A DNA stretch of 64,000 bases from Dugong dugon (Eukaryota; Chordata; Mammalia; Sirenia; Dugongidae): the NCBI GenBank assembly GCA_030035585.1, contig CM057475.1, positions 82,353,334 through 82,417,333 of the forward strand, read 5' to 3'. Positions 12,315 through 23,640 of the stretch are shown here, piece by piece. Made by a program: the position numbers and the translations under genes. The notes below the pieces were generated by a model. It ran no database searches and was not told the origin of the DNA. It worked only from the letters and a program-made list of their open reading frames with translations. Within the stretch, counting starts at the first letter, position 1, and each line of letters opens with the position of its first letter.

Positions 12315-12545
12315 CCAAAGGACAAGGATCAGGAAAGACCAATTACTAGAAAAAGACATCATGTTTGGTAGAGAGTCAGTGAAAATGAGAGTAACTCTCA
12401 GTAAGATGGCTTGACACAATAGCCATAGCAATGGACTCAGACATACCAATGATCATGAGATGGTGCAGGACCAGTCAATGCTTCATTCCGTTCTGTACAA
12501 GGTTGTCATGAGTCAGAGCCAAGTTGACAGCAACTAACAACAACA
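12315..12545 (+). mobile_element. RTE LINE 3' end
   Basis: It carries the terminal coding segment (rearranged, with gaccaattactagaaaaaga and catcatgtttggta) and the tail gtcatgagtcagagccaagt, then caactaacaacaacagcagc. It is 5'-truncated. Confidence 0.82.
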
Positions 12546-13966
12546 GCAGCAGCAGCAAGAAAGAGAACTTTTAGACTAGGACCTCTTTGCTCTGGCCAAA
12601 CACCACAGAAAAAACTGGACTCACACCATATTGTGGAACAAGGGTCTAGTGGGGAGCCTAGATTTCCACCCTTGCCAGACTGCAACAAGGTATCAAACCT
12701 TGCCCCTCCCCACCTCCAGGGTGGTGTCAGAGAAGGCCAAGTCGGAAACAGGGGCTTTCAACCCCACCAGGCTTTAACAAGTTCCCCCTCCCATGATGTA
12801 CGTAGACACCACATGGAGACCCTAGATTTTCACCCACATCCAGCATTAACAAGGCACCCTTGCCTCTCCCTGCTGGGGTGGTCTAGTGGAAAGTCAGGAT
12901 TTCATCACCCATACAAAGAGGTATACTAAAAAATACTATAGATTAATTAAAATGGAACTCTAAAAAATGGTCAAGTAATTGAAAAGAAAGCAGAACAAAG
13001 AAAACAGAGAGAACAAACAGGAAACAAACAATAAAATGGCAGACTCAAGTCCTAAAACATCAATAATTACGTTAACCGAAAGTGGTCTAAATGTACCAGT
13101 TAAAAGAGACTATCAGAGTTGATTAAAAAGCATGACCCAACTATATGCTGTTTACAAGAAATTCATTTCAAATATAATGGTATAGAAGTGTGAAGTATAA
13201 AAGGGTTGAAAAAGATATATTCTGCAAATGTCAATTAAAGGAAAGTAAGAGTGACTATATTATTATCTGACAAAGTGGACGTTAGAGCAAAGAAATTTAC
13301 CAGAAATGGAAAGTGACATTATATAATAATAGAAGGGTTGAACCACCAAGAAGACATAGCAATCTTAAATGTGTATGCACCAAACAACAGAGCTGCACAA
13401 TATGTGAAGCAAAAACTGACAGAACTGAGAAGAGAAATAAACATCCACAATTAAAATTGCAGAATTAAACACTCTTGTCTCAACAATTGATAGAACAACT
13501 AGACAAAAAATCAGGAAGAATACAGAAGAACTCAACAGCACCAACAACCAATAGGATAAAATAATCCACCCAACCACAGCAGAACACACTTTCCTTTAAC
13601 TGTCCACAGAACATATACCAAAACAGATATCCTGGGCCATACAACAAACCCCAACAAATTTAAAAAACTAGAATCATACAGAGTGTGTTCTCTGACTACG
13701 TGGAATCAAACAGAAATCAGTAACTGAAAGATAATAAGAAAATACCCAAACATTTGGAAACTAAACAACACACTTCTATGGGTCAAAGAGAAAGTGTCGA
13801 GGGAAATCATAAAATATGTTTAAATGAATGAAAATGAAAATACAGCATATCAAAATTTCTGAAACACAACTAAAGCTGTTTTGAAAGAGAAATTTATAGG
13901 ACTAAAAGCATACTTTAGAAAAGAGGGTAAGCCTCAAATCGATAATCTTAGCTTCTGCCTCAAGAA
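12546..13966 (+). mobile_element. Old L1 (L1M-like), ORF2 endonuclease/N-terminal region
   Basis: From about 12930 the text follows L1 ORF2 order: agtggtctaaatgtaccagt, caagaaattcatttcaaata (endonuclease domain), aatgtgtatgcaccaaacaa, the hexanucleotide-rich stretch, and cccaaacatttggaaactaa. Many stops and indels mark an ancient copy. The 12546-12930 stretch, with imperfect repeats of ttcacccacatccagc-like text, may be more of the same L1 but is less certain. The element resumes at 14134 after a SINE insertion. Confidence 0.75.
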
Positions 13967-13976
13967 CTTGGAATAA

Positions 13977-14133
13977 AACCAAAAACCAAACCCACTGTAG
14001 TCAAGTCAATTCCGACTCATAGTAACCATAAGTAGAACTGCCTCATAGGGTTTCCAAGGAGTGGCTTGTGGATTTGAACTGCCAATCTTTTGGTTAGCAG
14101 CCAAGCTCTTAAACCCTGTGTCACCTGGGCTCC
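13977..14133 (-). mobile_element. AfroSINE inserted in the L1, with target-site duplication
   Basis: The SINE on the minus strand is bounded by an exact 10-bp duplication, cttggaataa, at 13967-13976 and 14134-14143. It splits the old L1. The head (gagcccaggtgacacagggt) and tail are both present. Confidence 0.92.
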
Positions 14134-14310
14134 CTTGGAATAAGAAGAGCAAAATAAACCACAAGCAAACAGAAGAAAGGAAACCATAAGATAGGGGTAG
14201 AATCAATGAAATTGAAAACAGAAAAAATAATAGAGAAATCAATAAACAAAGGGCTAGCTCTTTGAAAAAATAAAATTGACCAATCTGTGGGCAAATCATT
14301 GTCCCAGTTA
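14134..14310 (+). mobile_element. Old L1, continuation after the SINE
   Basis: The text continues directly from 13976 (aagaagagcaaaataaaccc-like, then gaaattgaaaacagaaaaaa and gctagctctttgaaaaaata), which is the usual L1 ORF2 segment upstream of the RT domain. Confidence 0.8.
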
Positions 14311-14329
14311 TACCTGATCAAAGAGGTAT

Positions 14330-14745
14330 CTTTCTTCATTTAGAAATCAATCCTTTGTAGTAGAATTGATGCATTTGAATCATGGTAGTGACAAAGAATG
14401 TTGAATATGCCACTGACTGCCAAAAGAATGAATAAACCAGTCTTAGAAGAAATACCACTGAAATGCTCCTTAGAAGTGAGGATGGAGAGACTTTGGCTCG
14501 CTTACTTTGGACATGTCGTCAGGAAAGACCAATCGCTAGAAAAGGATATCATGTTTGGTAAAGTAGAGGGTCAGCAAAACCAAGGGAAACCCTCCATAAA
14601 ATGGATTAACCCTCCAGCGACAACAATGGACTCAAACATACCAAAGACTGTGAAGATGGCAAAGGACTAAGCAATGTTTCCTTCTGTTGTAGGAAAGGTT
14701 GCAATGAGTCAGAGCCAACTTGACAGCAATTAACAACAACATGAA
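14330..14745 (+). mobile_element. RTE LINE 3' end
   Basis: C-terminal RTE coding (MLNMPLTAKRMNKPVLEEIP, then LAYFGHVVRKDQSLEKD) runs to the tail aatgagtcagagccaacttg and the ending caacaaca. It is 5'-truncated and frame-broken. Confidence 0.88.
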
Positions 14746-15139
14746 GTCATTAAGCAAGAAAGCATGTCCTGCATTTAAAAATCAATGACAGTCCGACTGG
14801 GCCTAAAATGAAAGTCAGGGACCATCACAGGTGGGGCTCTAATGGCCACTAGCTCCTGGGACCATTGGAGCCTCATGCTACTCCATGAGGTCATGGATGG
14901 GCTTTCAGGTAAGTCAATTGCTTGTAGAGTAGCATGCCAGCCAGATAAAAGCCATGGGCTTGTTTCTTTGATGCTTTTTGGAATCGAATTTAAAACTTAG
15001 ATGCATGTTCATCCATGTTGGCAGAGGCTCTTCTGAGCCACCCCACTCTTCTGCTCTAGGAAATGGAAGTTCTTCACATTTCATCCTGTTGGCTGCTGGT
15101 GGTGGTGGTGGTTGTCATTGCTTCCATATGTGTTTACCT
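14746..15139. other. Single-copy DNA, nothing recognised
   Basis: A (GGT)n-like stretch near 15096-15112 is the only feature. Confidence 0.4.
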
Positions 15140-15302
15140 ATGAGAAGATAGAACTCACTAAAGGCTTGGGAGGGCAGGAATCTTATCTGTCCTATATCTT
15201 CCTGTTTGCTGTATATCTGGTTCTGAAACACTGGCTGGCATACAGCAGGTGCTCAGTAAGTACTGGCGAGGGGGTGGGGAATGAATGAGTGCATGAATGA
15301 GT
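15140..15302 (+). mobile_element. L2 LINE 3' end
   Basis: The segment gggagggcaggaatcttatc, ctggcatacagcaggtgctc, agtaagt and gaatgaatgagtg follow the L2 3' consensus in order. It is ancient and shared across mammals. Confidence 0.75.
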
Positions 15303-15376
15303 GACCATTATCATCACCACGTTAGTGTTGCATATGACAGTCTTATCTAATAGCCAGACAAACCTAGGTATTATTG

Positions 15377-15750
15377 TCAGCTGCTGTTGAGTCAGCTCCT
15401 ACTCATGCTGACCCCATGCACAACACAACGAAACATTGCCTGGTCTTGCACCATCTTATGAACGTGGGTGTGCTTGACTCCATTACTGTGGCCACTGTGT
15501 ATTTTAAGTGCCCTCCAATCTAGGGGGCTCATCTTCCAGCATTATATCAGACGATGCTGTGATCCATAAGGTTGTCAGTTGCTAATTTCAAAGTAGATCT
15601 CCAGGTTCTTCTTCTAGTCTGTCTTAGTCTGGAAGTTCAACCAAAGCCTGTCCAACATGGATGACCCTGCTGGTATGTGAAATACCAGTGACATAGCCTC
15701 CAGCATCACAGTAACAAGCACGCCACCACAGTACAACAAACTGCAGACAG
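15377..15750 (-). mobile_element. RTE internal-deletion derivative, copy 1
   Basis: On the minus strand a block of about 240 bp ending in gaagatgagccccctagatt is joined at aaaatacacagtggccacag to the RTE 3' end (tggtgcaagaccaggcaatg, then the tail). The same join is seen at 17311-17706 and 18583-18940. It looks like a non-autonomous RTE-mobilised family, not a random truncation. Confidence 0.78.
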
Positions 15751-15782
15751 GTAGTGGAAGCCTTGATAGCTTATCTCTACTC

Positions 15783-16346
15783 TCTTAGTCATCTAGAGCT
15801 GCTGTAACAGAAATACCACAAGTAGATGGCTTTAACAAAGAGAAATTTATTTTCTCACAGTCTAGTAGGCTACTAGTCCAAATTCAAGGTGTCAGCTCCA
15901 GGGGATGGCTTTCTCTCTGTGTTGGCTCTTGGGGAAGGTCCTTGTCATCAGTCTTCCCCTGGTTGAGGAGCTTCTCAGTGCAGGAACCCTGAGTTCAAAG
16001 GACGTGCTCTGCTCCTGCAGCTGCTTTCTTGGTGGTATGAGGTCCCCCATTCTCTGCTCACTTCCCTTTCCTTTTAACTCATGTAAGATAAAAGGTGATG
16101 CAGGCCACACCCCAGATAAACTCCCTTTACATGGATGAGGGATGTCACCTGAGTAAGGGTGTTGCATCCCACCCTAATCCGCTTTAACATCATCTAATCT
16201 TGCCTCATTAAACACAGGCAGAAATTAGAATTTACAAGTAGCCAAATTCTATCAATCACCAAATGGAGGACAACCACACAGTACTGGGAATCATGGCCTA
16301 GCCAAGTTGACACACATTTCTGGGGGACACAATTCAATCCATGACA
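15783..16346 (-). mobile_element. MaLR-type LTR (MST-like, afrotherian subfamily), solo
   Basis: The minus strand begins tgtcatggattgaattgtgt, carries the AATAAATTTCTCTTTGTTAAAG-type polyadenylation region and ends in ...agcagctctagatgac. This matches the LTRs at 50483 and 61284. No internal region is attached. A fossil. Confidence 0.85.
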
Positions 16347-16384
16347 CCAACTCTCACTGAGAATGCTGGACAAGACTGTGGACT

Positions 16385-16450
16385 GGGTGTTTCCCCTAAG
16401 GACTGTGTGACCTCAAGCAGATCTCTTGCCCTCTCTGGGCCTCCGGCTCC
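16385..16450 (+). mobile_element. MIR fragment
   Basis: The segment ctgtgtgacctcaagcagat followed by cttgccctctctgggcctc is the MIR core in forward orientation. It is an ancient SINE remnant. Confidence 0.65.
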
Positions 16451-17310
16451 TCCTTGTTACCAGGGAAAGGTGGGGCTGTGCTTGCAGGATTCCCTGGGAG
16501 TGGCAGAATGACTCAGCCGACTGTGATGCACTCTCTCTCACATGCTCATTCTGATGCCGGCAGCTTCCTGAGGGAATAAAAGTCCTTCCCGAAGCACATC
16601 TGAGCCCTTGTTTGCCGTCTGCTCTGCAAACACTCTCCCAGGTGGCCGCAGTCCCCGTATCCCCAAGGTGCATACACAGCAACACTACCTTATCGGTTCT
16701 AAAGTGAACACCAGCATCGGCCACTGGACTTGAAGAGAAGCAAGAGGCCGTTTGCTCCTCTGACCCTGAATCAGATGCGCAGCCTAGAAAACGAGGTTTT
16801 TGGCTCCCAGGATCGGCCTCGTCCCCACCAGCCTCGCACATCTCCCCGCCAGAGCCCAGTGAGAGGCCCCCGGGGGGACATGATGGGCTTATGAGCTTAC
16901 TGCGCTACCGTGTGGGGCCGTGTGGGGCCGTGTGGGGCCGTGTGGGGCCGGTGAGGGCTTCACTCGGCAATCCTGCAGAAACATCTGCAGCTCCAGATAG
17001 AGGCGGCTGCAGCTCTAGGTAGCATGTCTCATCTTCCCTGTCAATTCTCACAGCGTCACGGGCAGCCATGGTCCCAGCACCAGAGACAGGCTGGAGCCAA
17101 GCTTCCAGGTTGTCCTGCTGCAGGCCACAGTGCTAACCCACTAAACCTAAGTCCTTCTTGCTGGGTTAGCCGGGTCTCCAATAAGGCTCCTGGAGAGAAA
17201 CTAACTTCTCCAGGGGCTGGTGTGCTAAGCAGAGGCCAAGGGGCCAAGAAGAGTGAAGAGAGGGGGAGCTCTCCAGCAGGGATCACATCCGGCTTCTCAA
17301 ATGACTTGGT
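16451..17310. other. Single-copy DNA, GC-rich
   Basis: A 142-codon minus frame (16413-16841) and a 138-codon plus frame (17024-17440) show no domain; the latter runs into the RTE derivative. No gene is supported. Confidence 0.4.
16912..16952 (+). repeat. 10-bp G-rich tandem repeat, four copies
   Basis: The unit gtgtggggcc repeats four times without change. Four GGGG runs at a fixed spacing of 10 bp make a textbook G-quadruplex motif on the plus strand. Confidence 0.92.
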
Positions 17311-17706
17311 GTTGTGGTTAATTGTCACAAAGTTGGCTCTGACTCACGGTGACCCCATGCACAACAGAACAAAATACTGCCCGGTCCTGTGCCATCTTCA
17401 CAATCGCTGGTATGCTCGAGTCCTTGGTTTTGGCCACTGAGTTTTTTCAGTTCCTTCCAAACTAGGGGGCTCATCTTCTACCACTATATCAGACAATGTT
17501 CTGTTGTGATACACAGAATTATCATTGGTTATTTTCAAAAGTAGATCACCAGGATATTTTTCCTAGTCTTTCTTGATCTGGAAGCTCCTCTGAAACCTGT
17601 CCACCGAGGGTGACCTGCTGGTATTTAAAATTCCGATGGCATAGCTTCCAGCATTACAGCAACATGCGAGCCCCCACAGTATGACACACTGACAGACAGG
17701 TGGCTG
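17311..17706 (-). mobile_element. RTE internal-deletion derivative, copy 2
   Basis: Same architecture and join as 15377-15750. The 5' block on the minus strand includes ggaagctatgccatcggaat and gatgagccccctagtttgga. The RTE tail includes catgggggtcaccgtgagtc-like text. Confidence 0.78.
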
Positions 17707-18582
17707 AAATAACTTATTCCTTCTAAATATTTGAAAGCAATGCAAGAGAGAGAGAGAGAGAAGACTCTAAAGTTAAATGCACTTCAACCCTCAACTCCCA
17801 TGTTCACATCCAGGCACCAGCTTTTAGCAAATGCCCAAGGAAAGTGCTCCCCGGAAGCCCCAAAAAGGCCATGTCTGCTCCCTGCCAACAGTTGAACTAT
17901 TGGAAGTCGCTCCTGGCAGTCTCCTTCTCTGCCGTCTACGTTCCCTCCTTTAAGGTCTCCTGCATCTGTCAATATGCAAGGCTTGACAGTCCTTGACATT
18001 TCACAATGGACCTAAAAGAGCTGGTTTCACACAGTGCATTCAGGCAGTAGGACAGTGTCCAGAGGGACAGCCCCCTGCCCCATCCCCTTCGGCAGGCATG
18101 AGTTAGGGAGGAGGAGTGAGAGCACAGCTGGGGTGCCAGGGCCCGACTGCAGCCAGGGCAGGAGTTGGGCCGGGGTCCCCAGCCCCTGAGACAAGACAAC
18201 CACCAGCTGGCATGAGGCACCCCTCCTTAGCACTGGGGACTGGCAAAAATAGCTATCAGCCCCACAGTCCTACATGCATGTTTTTTTTTTTTTTAGCTTC
18301 CCATTTCCATACCATCTTGTCTATTGCACATCATTTTTATGATTTCTGGTAAAAGTGACTGCAGTTATTGCAGATTTTTTAAATCCTTCACCTGGAAAAG
18401 ATGGTTTATGGTATACTTCCTTTTTTTCTAAAGGGAAAGAAGACAGTGCCTGTGGCTGTAGTCTTGGGGAGAGCCTAGGACCAGGAATTGGGACTCTGGC
18501 CTCCTGAGTCTTGATGTGGCACACCCTTGGGAACATCTGTTAACCTTCTGAACCCAGCTTTGTGGGCTCTTTGTCCTACTGT
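17707..18582. other. Single-copy DNA
   Basis: A short (GA)n lies at 17747-17761 and poly-T at 18280-18295. Frames are short and without similarity. Confidence 0.4.
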
Positions 18583-18940
18583 GGTGGCTTGCTGGTGCTG
18601 TGATGCTGGAAGCTATGCCGCCCAAATTTCAAACACCAGCAAGTTCACCCGTGGTGGACAGGTTTCAGCGGAGCTTCCAGACTAAGACAAGCTAGGAAGT
18701 AAAGCCTGCTGATCTACTTCTGAAAATGAGCCAAGGAAAAGTCTACAGATCACAACAGAATATTATATAGTGCTAGAAGATGAGCCCCCTAGGTTGGAAG
18801 GCATTCAAAATACACAGTGGCCATAGAAATGGACCAGAGCATGCCAACAATCATGAAGATGGCACAGGACCAGGCAGCGTTTCATTCTGTTGTACGTGAG
18901 ATTGCCATGAGTCTGAGCCAACTTGGCAGAAGCTAATAAC
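18583..18940 (+). mobile_element. RTE internal-deletion derivative, copy 3
   Basis: Plus-strand copy. The 5' block runs from gtggcttgctggtgctgtga through cagactaagacaagctagga to gatgagccccctaggttgga. The join is at tcaaaatacacagtggccat. The RTE 3' end includes gatggcacaggaccaggcag and the tail atgagtctgagccaacttgg. Confidence 0.82.
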
Positions 18941-19037
18941 AACTTATAGCTATAAGAAGGAAAAGAAATAATGGTGTTTTGAAAAGCACCCCTAAGCCAT
19001 TTAAAGTATTAAAAAATAGCCCCTTATGCCAATGAGA

Positions 19038-19436
19038 ATAAGGAAGACCAAGGAAGAATTGATGCATTTAAGTTATGGTGTTGGTGAAGAATATTGAATA
19101 TACCATGGACTGCCAGAAGAATGGACATGTCTGTCTTGGAAGAAGTACAGCCAGTATGCTCCTTAGAAGCAAGGATGGCAAGACTTCATCTCACATACTC
19201 TGGACATGTTATTAGGAGGGACCAGTCCCTGGAGAAGGACATCATGCTTGGTAAAGTAGAGGGTCATCAAAAGAGAAGAGGACCTTCAGCGAGGATTGAC
19301 ACGGTGTCTGTGACAATGGGCTCAAGCACAGCAACCATTGTGCTGATGGCACAGGACGGGGCAGCATTTCGTTCTGTTGTTCACAGGACCTCTACGAGTC
19401 GAAACGGACTTTACAGCACCGAACAACAAACACCCA
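19038..19436 (+). mobile_element. RTE LINE 3' end
   Basis: The terminal coding part (VLEEVQPVCSLEARMARLHL, then TYSGHVIRRDQSLEKDIMLG) covers 19094-19444 with only one intact frame, then the tail tctacgagtcgaaacggact and caacaaacac. It is 5'-truncated and one of the better-preserved 3' ends here. Confidence 0.88.
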
Positions 19437-19599
19437 TTTTTTAAAAGAAGTTTCCACTGCCATTTAAAACAGCGTGTGTTGTGGTGATTTTAGGAAATTG
19501 TACTGTGGAATAGCAGTAGATATCTTACCCTCTACGTAGTACGTCTGTAGTCCTGAAGCTGACTACGCTAGCAAGAATAGAGAGACTGCACACTTTAAA

Positions 19600-19693
19600 G
19601 AGGATGGCGCAGGATCAGGTAGTGTCTCATTCCGTTGTACATAGGGTCGCTGTGAGTCAGAACCGACTTGATGACACCTAGCAACAACAGTAC
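19600..19693 (+). mobile_element. RTE 3' tail fragment
   Basis: About 90 bp only: aggatggcgcaggatcaggt, then gggtcgctgtgagtcagaac and ctagcaacaacag. It is severely 5'-truncated. Confidence 0.85.
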
Positions 19694-21027
19694 TTTAAAG
19701 GTAGTAGGTAGGAGGAGGCTAATCTAGGGGAGATTCGATGGGTGCCATTTTATTCCTCAAAGACCAATAATTCTATGATTTTAGAACATTCCTGGTGTTT
19801 TAATAGAGCAAAACCACCGTCTCCTGCTTTGCTGACTTGGAATCTCACTCACCTTTGGGTGATTGCGCGGGCATGCATCCTGAAGTCTGTGCCGTGTTCT
19901 CTCCACCCAGTGGTGACAATCTGTGCTTGTCTGGAATCCACCTCGTTCAGCTGAGGCTTCCGTTTTCAGCCCCGTCTGCCAAAGGCCGCCCATAAACAAA
20001 GATATTCAGTCATTCAAATGCAATCAGTGTTAGCCTTCCAGAATCATTTAGCTAATTCTGTGATTCAGGAACTCATGGGCAGCGCCACAGCCAACTGTGG
20101 GCAGAACTGTGAGCCTCTGTGGCCACCCTGGCCATTGGCCACTGGCCACCCCGGTCATGGACCTGACCCCCCACCCCCATTCCACGCCCACATGGCAGGA
20201 CTGTGTGAACTGTAGCACCTAGGCTCCAAGGGTTCATTAACGAGCCCGTGGGTTCGGAAAACAAAAAAGCCCCAAAGGTACCCACAAAATGTGATTGTGC
20301 AGCTATCACCTCAATGTCAGGAAGCCCCTTTGGGGCCACCCCCAGGCTGACCCCAGCCAGGTGCTGTAGATGGTTCCATTGGAAGGTGTGTGTTTTAGGC
20401 GTCCTCTCTCTGCAGGAAAGCTGGGATATGTTCATCCAGAGTGCAAAGCCCAGATATTTGTGACTTCCCCAAAACTGTCAGGATGAGTGTGGACCTGACC
20501 CCAGTGGAAGATTTAAGGACTGCCCCCCAGCATCGTCCATGTATTAACCCAACGGGTCCAGAGTGTCCTTCCTCTGGGTGGTTTTCATCCAAGCGAGGGC
20601 TCTGTGGTTATAAATGTGTTGCTCCAGGAGGCATAGTATCTAGCTTCACATTCCCAAGTTAGAATTGGGAGGGGCCGTGTCTCCTGCATCTTGGGATGGG
20701 GGCCCCCCCGCAGCCTGCCCTCCCTGGGGCTGCGACCCAGACAGGGCCCCCCCTGGCACCCAGGGACTCGGTCCCAGCAGGCTCATTCTCATCCTAATGT
20801 ATAGTTACAGTTTCCTCGAAGGACAGGTTTTAAATCCTGGCCCAAGGAAGTAACTTTGAGAGAGTGGTAGAAAAATACCCCATGTTCCTCCAAATGCACG
20901 GCCCAACAGACAGCCTGTAGCCTCTGCTAAAGGGACTCGGATCTTATAATGAGTTCCATCTGTAGGGCTGGCCTCCAGACCTCATTTTATGCTGTCTTAA
21001 AAATTCAAGGAATAAAAAATAAATAAA
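19694..21027. other. Single-copy DNA, nothing recognised
   Basis: Short antiparallel frames (20073-20435 minus, 20248-20463 plus) carry no domain. The 3' part is GC-rich. Confidence 0.4.
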
Positions 21028-21225
21028 TCCGAGTCGCCGTAGAGTCAGTTCTGACTCATGGCGACCCCACATGTGTCAGAGTTGAACTGTGCTCCATAAG
21101 GTTTTCAATGGCTGAGCTTTGGGAAGTAGATCACCAGGCCTTTCTTCCAAGGCACCTCTGGGCAGACTCCAACTGCCAACCTTTCCTTAGCAGCCAAGCT
21201 CACTAACCCTTTGTGCCACCTGCTT
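21028..21225 (-). mobile_element. AfroSINE
   Basis: Full-length copy on the minus strand with tail complement gagtcgccgtagagtcagtt at 21030 and the head near 21220. Confidence 0.88.
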
Positions 21226-22527
21226 GCCAATGCTGTTGGGGTCAGATTTGCACGTGTTTGTGGGTTCATCTTCGGCAGCTACCGAGAGTGGCTGAGCCAC
21301 AACTGGTGCTCACGTGGTGGCTAGAGAAGGGATGAGCCGCTGGCCCTTCAGGCCAGGAGGCACCTCCATAATTGGGGACCAGGATCTGATGGGATATCTC
21401 TGAGATGGAGAAGCCCTGCCTGTGAGCTGAGTGCCGCAGAACACGGTGCAGGCCTGGGGGGCCACCCTCCCAGATGCCAAGCAGAGGGGTCACGTCCCTC
21501 AGCAACTGGCAGATACCGTGGTCAGCTCTCTTCCCATCACAGTTTCTAATTGGCTGTTGCTATTACAGAAAAAAAGCCATTTATTAAAAATAATCTGGTC
21601 AGCTTGCTGACCTGTTTTTCTTTTTCTTTTTTTTTTTTCCGACTCTAATAGATTTTCATGTAACCCTCATAGGTTTTCGAGGCATTCAATTATATTGCCT
21701 GCAAACATTTTGGTTTCCTTCTGTCCAATATGACTCATTTTTTTTTTTTTTTTTCTGTTTTCTGCCTTATCACATGGGCCATAATGTACATTTTTAAGGT
21801 TAGTTAGTTTGACGAAAACCATATTGATTTTTTGGGCAGCTACAGGGAAGATAGATTTAAGAAAAGAGAAGCTGGAGACAGTTTTAACAGCCACGAAGCT
21901 TTGCAGTAGCTTAGGAGAGACAGGCTTGGACCAAGATGATGGAGAGAAAGGGGCACGGGTGAGTGATGTTGTAGATGAAGAGCTGCGTGGGCTTGGACAG
22001 GCGGCAATATGTCCTCAGGCTTCAAACCTGCAGCTCGGAAGTCTAATTGGCATCGACCAGGAAAGGGCACAGTATTACAGGCTGCTCATGTGAAAAATGT
22101 GCAAAATGAAATTCATTCGAATTCCCAACTTACAGTCAGTTCTCCAAGAATACAGACTCAAATTAAATTAACAACCGTTTTAATTTCTCCTGTATTTGCC
22201 TGGGCTGACTCTTAATCAAGCTACGTCTAACTCCTTCTGACAGTGAAATCAGACAATGGTGCCGCAGTTTCCATCACAAGTCTGCACATATCGTCCGGTT
22301 CAGCTCTCACCAGGTCCCACCATCCGCACAGCGCCTTCCGAGAGAGCTTTCTCCAACCACGGGCACCTTCCTGCCCTGTCCCGTGTGGCAGCCTCTGGTC
22401 GGGTGTGGCTGTGTGGCCAGTGCAACCAAGGATCTCGGTGTTTCATTAATTCATTTAAATAGGTGCATGTAGCTAGTGGTGGCCTTCCTGGAAGGTACAG
22501 ACCTCAGGTCTTGCTGCTAATGGTGTG
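21226..22527. other. Single-copy DNA; conserved-looking AT-rich part 21540-22240
   Basis: Poly-T runs occur at about 21629-21639 and 21739-21754. The stretch 22090-22240 is repeat-free and AT-rich, but nothing allows a functional call. Short frames are without similarity. Confidence 0.4.
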
Positions 22528-22645
22528 GCCGATGGATCAGCAGCGTCAGCATCACCTGGGAGCTTGGCAGGAATGAGAATTTCAGCCTAGGGAACCAAAA
22601 TCTGCATTTTAGCCAGCTCCCCAGGGGACTCGTGTACATTAAGGT
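22528..22645 (+). mobile_element. MER5A-like hAT DNA transposon remnant
   Basis: The segments gatcagcagcgtcagcatca, cctgggagcttggcaggaat, and gtgtacattaaggtttgaga follow MER5A order. It is a non-autonomous hAT-Charlie element, ancient in placental mammals. Confidence 0.82.
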
Positions 22646-23053
22646 TTGAGAAGAGCTGCTGTAGGTAAATATAGGAACTTCTGACCCAGGTTGCACACTT
22701 CAGCTCGAAAAGCATTTCACTTACATCATCCCACCTGGTCTTACCTCCCAATTTCCTGGCCCCCATCACTTACAGTCCGAGACACCGTGTTAACAGAGTG
22801 GACAATCCTCTCTATGTCCCCTTGGCTTTGCGTATGTGATCACATCCGTTGGAAACACCCTTCCCTGCCTTGCCTGCCAGGGAGCTCTGAGTCACCCTGC
22901 AGACACCTCCAGAGGTCTGGGCACTCTCTGCATGGTGACAACCTTGGAGATGGGAGGAACCTGTGGAGCAGACCTGCACGCCGTGTTGGGTCTCTCCAGA
23001 AACCTACTTAGCGGGGCTCAGAAATAAAGACAGGACTTTAAAATTACTCTAGT
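22646..23053. other. Single-copy DNA, nothing recognised
   Basis: The 106-codon frame at 22691-23011 has no recognisable domain. Confidence 0.35.
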
Positions 23054-23270
23054 CTTAGTAATCTGTACTCCTAAGTTAACTAGGCTCTCACTGTTTGAAG
23101 GAGCCCCTGGGTGACACAGACAGTTAAGTGCTTGACTAATAACTGAAGGGTTGTGGTTGAACTCCCCCAAAGGCACCTCAGAAGAAAGTTCTATTCTGCT
23201 ACACATGAGGGCCCCATGAGCTAGAGTTGGAGTGGACTCATCGCAACTGTTTGTTTGTTTTGGTTTTGCC
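23054..23270 (+). mobile_element. AfroSINE with the same 5' extension as the 6 kb copy
   Basis: The SINE starts at about 23098 (aggagcccctgggtgacaca) and ends in the T-rich tail gtttgtttgttttggttttg. The preceding segment cttagtaatctgtactccta onward matches 6071-6104 with about four differences and lies at the same distance from the SINE head. Confidence 0.82.
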
Positions 23271-23432
23271 TATAGCAGACAATCCTTCCTTAAAAAAAGT
23301 GGGGGACAGATAATTCCCCCAGATGGTGGGCTTTTCCAGCTGCACTTCCCTAAGGCCTTCACACAGCAGAGGGCAGCTTGGGGGGCTGGACGTGGTGGAG
23401 AGGTGCCTCATAGAACTTGCTTTGGACCCTCT

Positions 23433-23640
23433 TCTGTTGTCAGGTGCCATCAAGTTGAGTTTCGACTCAGAGGAACCCCAGGGGACAGAGTAGGACTGCC
23501 CCACACAGGGGTTCCTCGACTGTAATCTTTATGGGAGCAGATGGCCAGGTCTTTCTCTAGAGGAGCCGCCGGGTGAGTTCAAACGGCCAGCCTTTTGGTT
23601 ACCAGCTGAGTGCTTAACCATTGTGCAACCAGGGTTGTTT
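23433..23640 (-). mobile_element. AfroSINE
   Basis: Minus-strand copy with tail complement gttgtcaggtgccatcaagt at 23437 and head complement cattgtgcaaccagggtt near 23636. It sits about 170 bp from, and opposite to, the 23098 copy. Confidence 0.85.
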
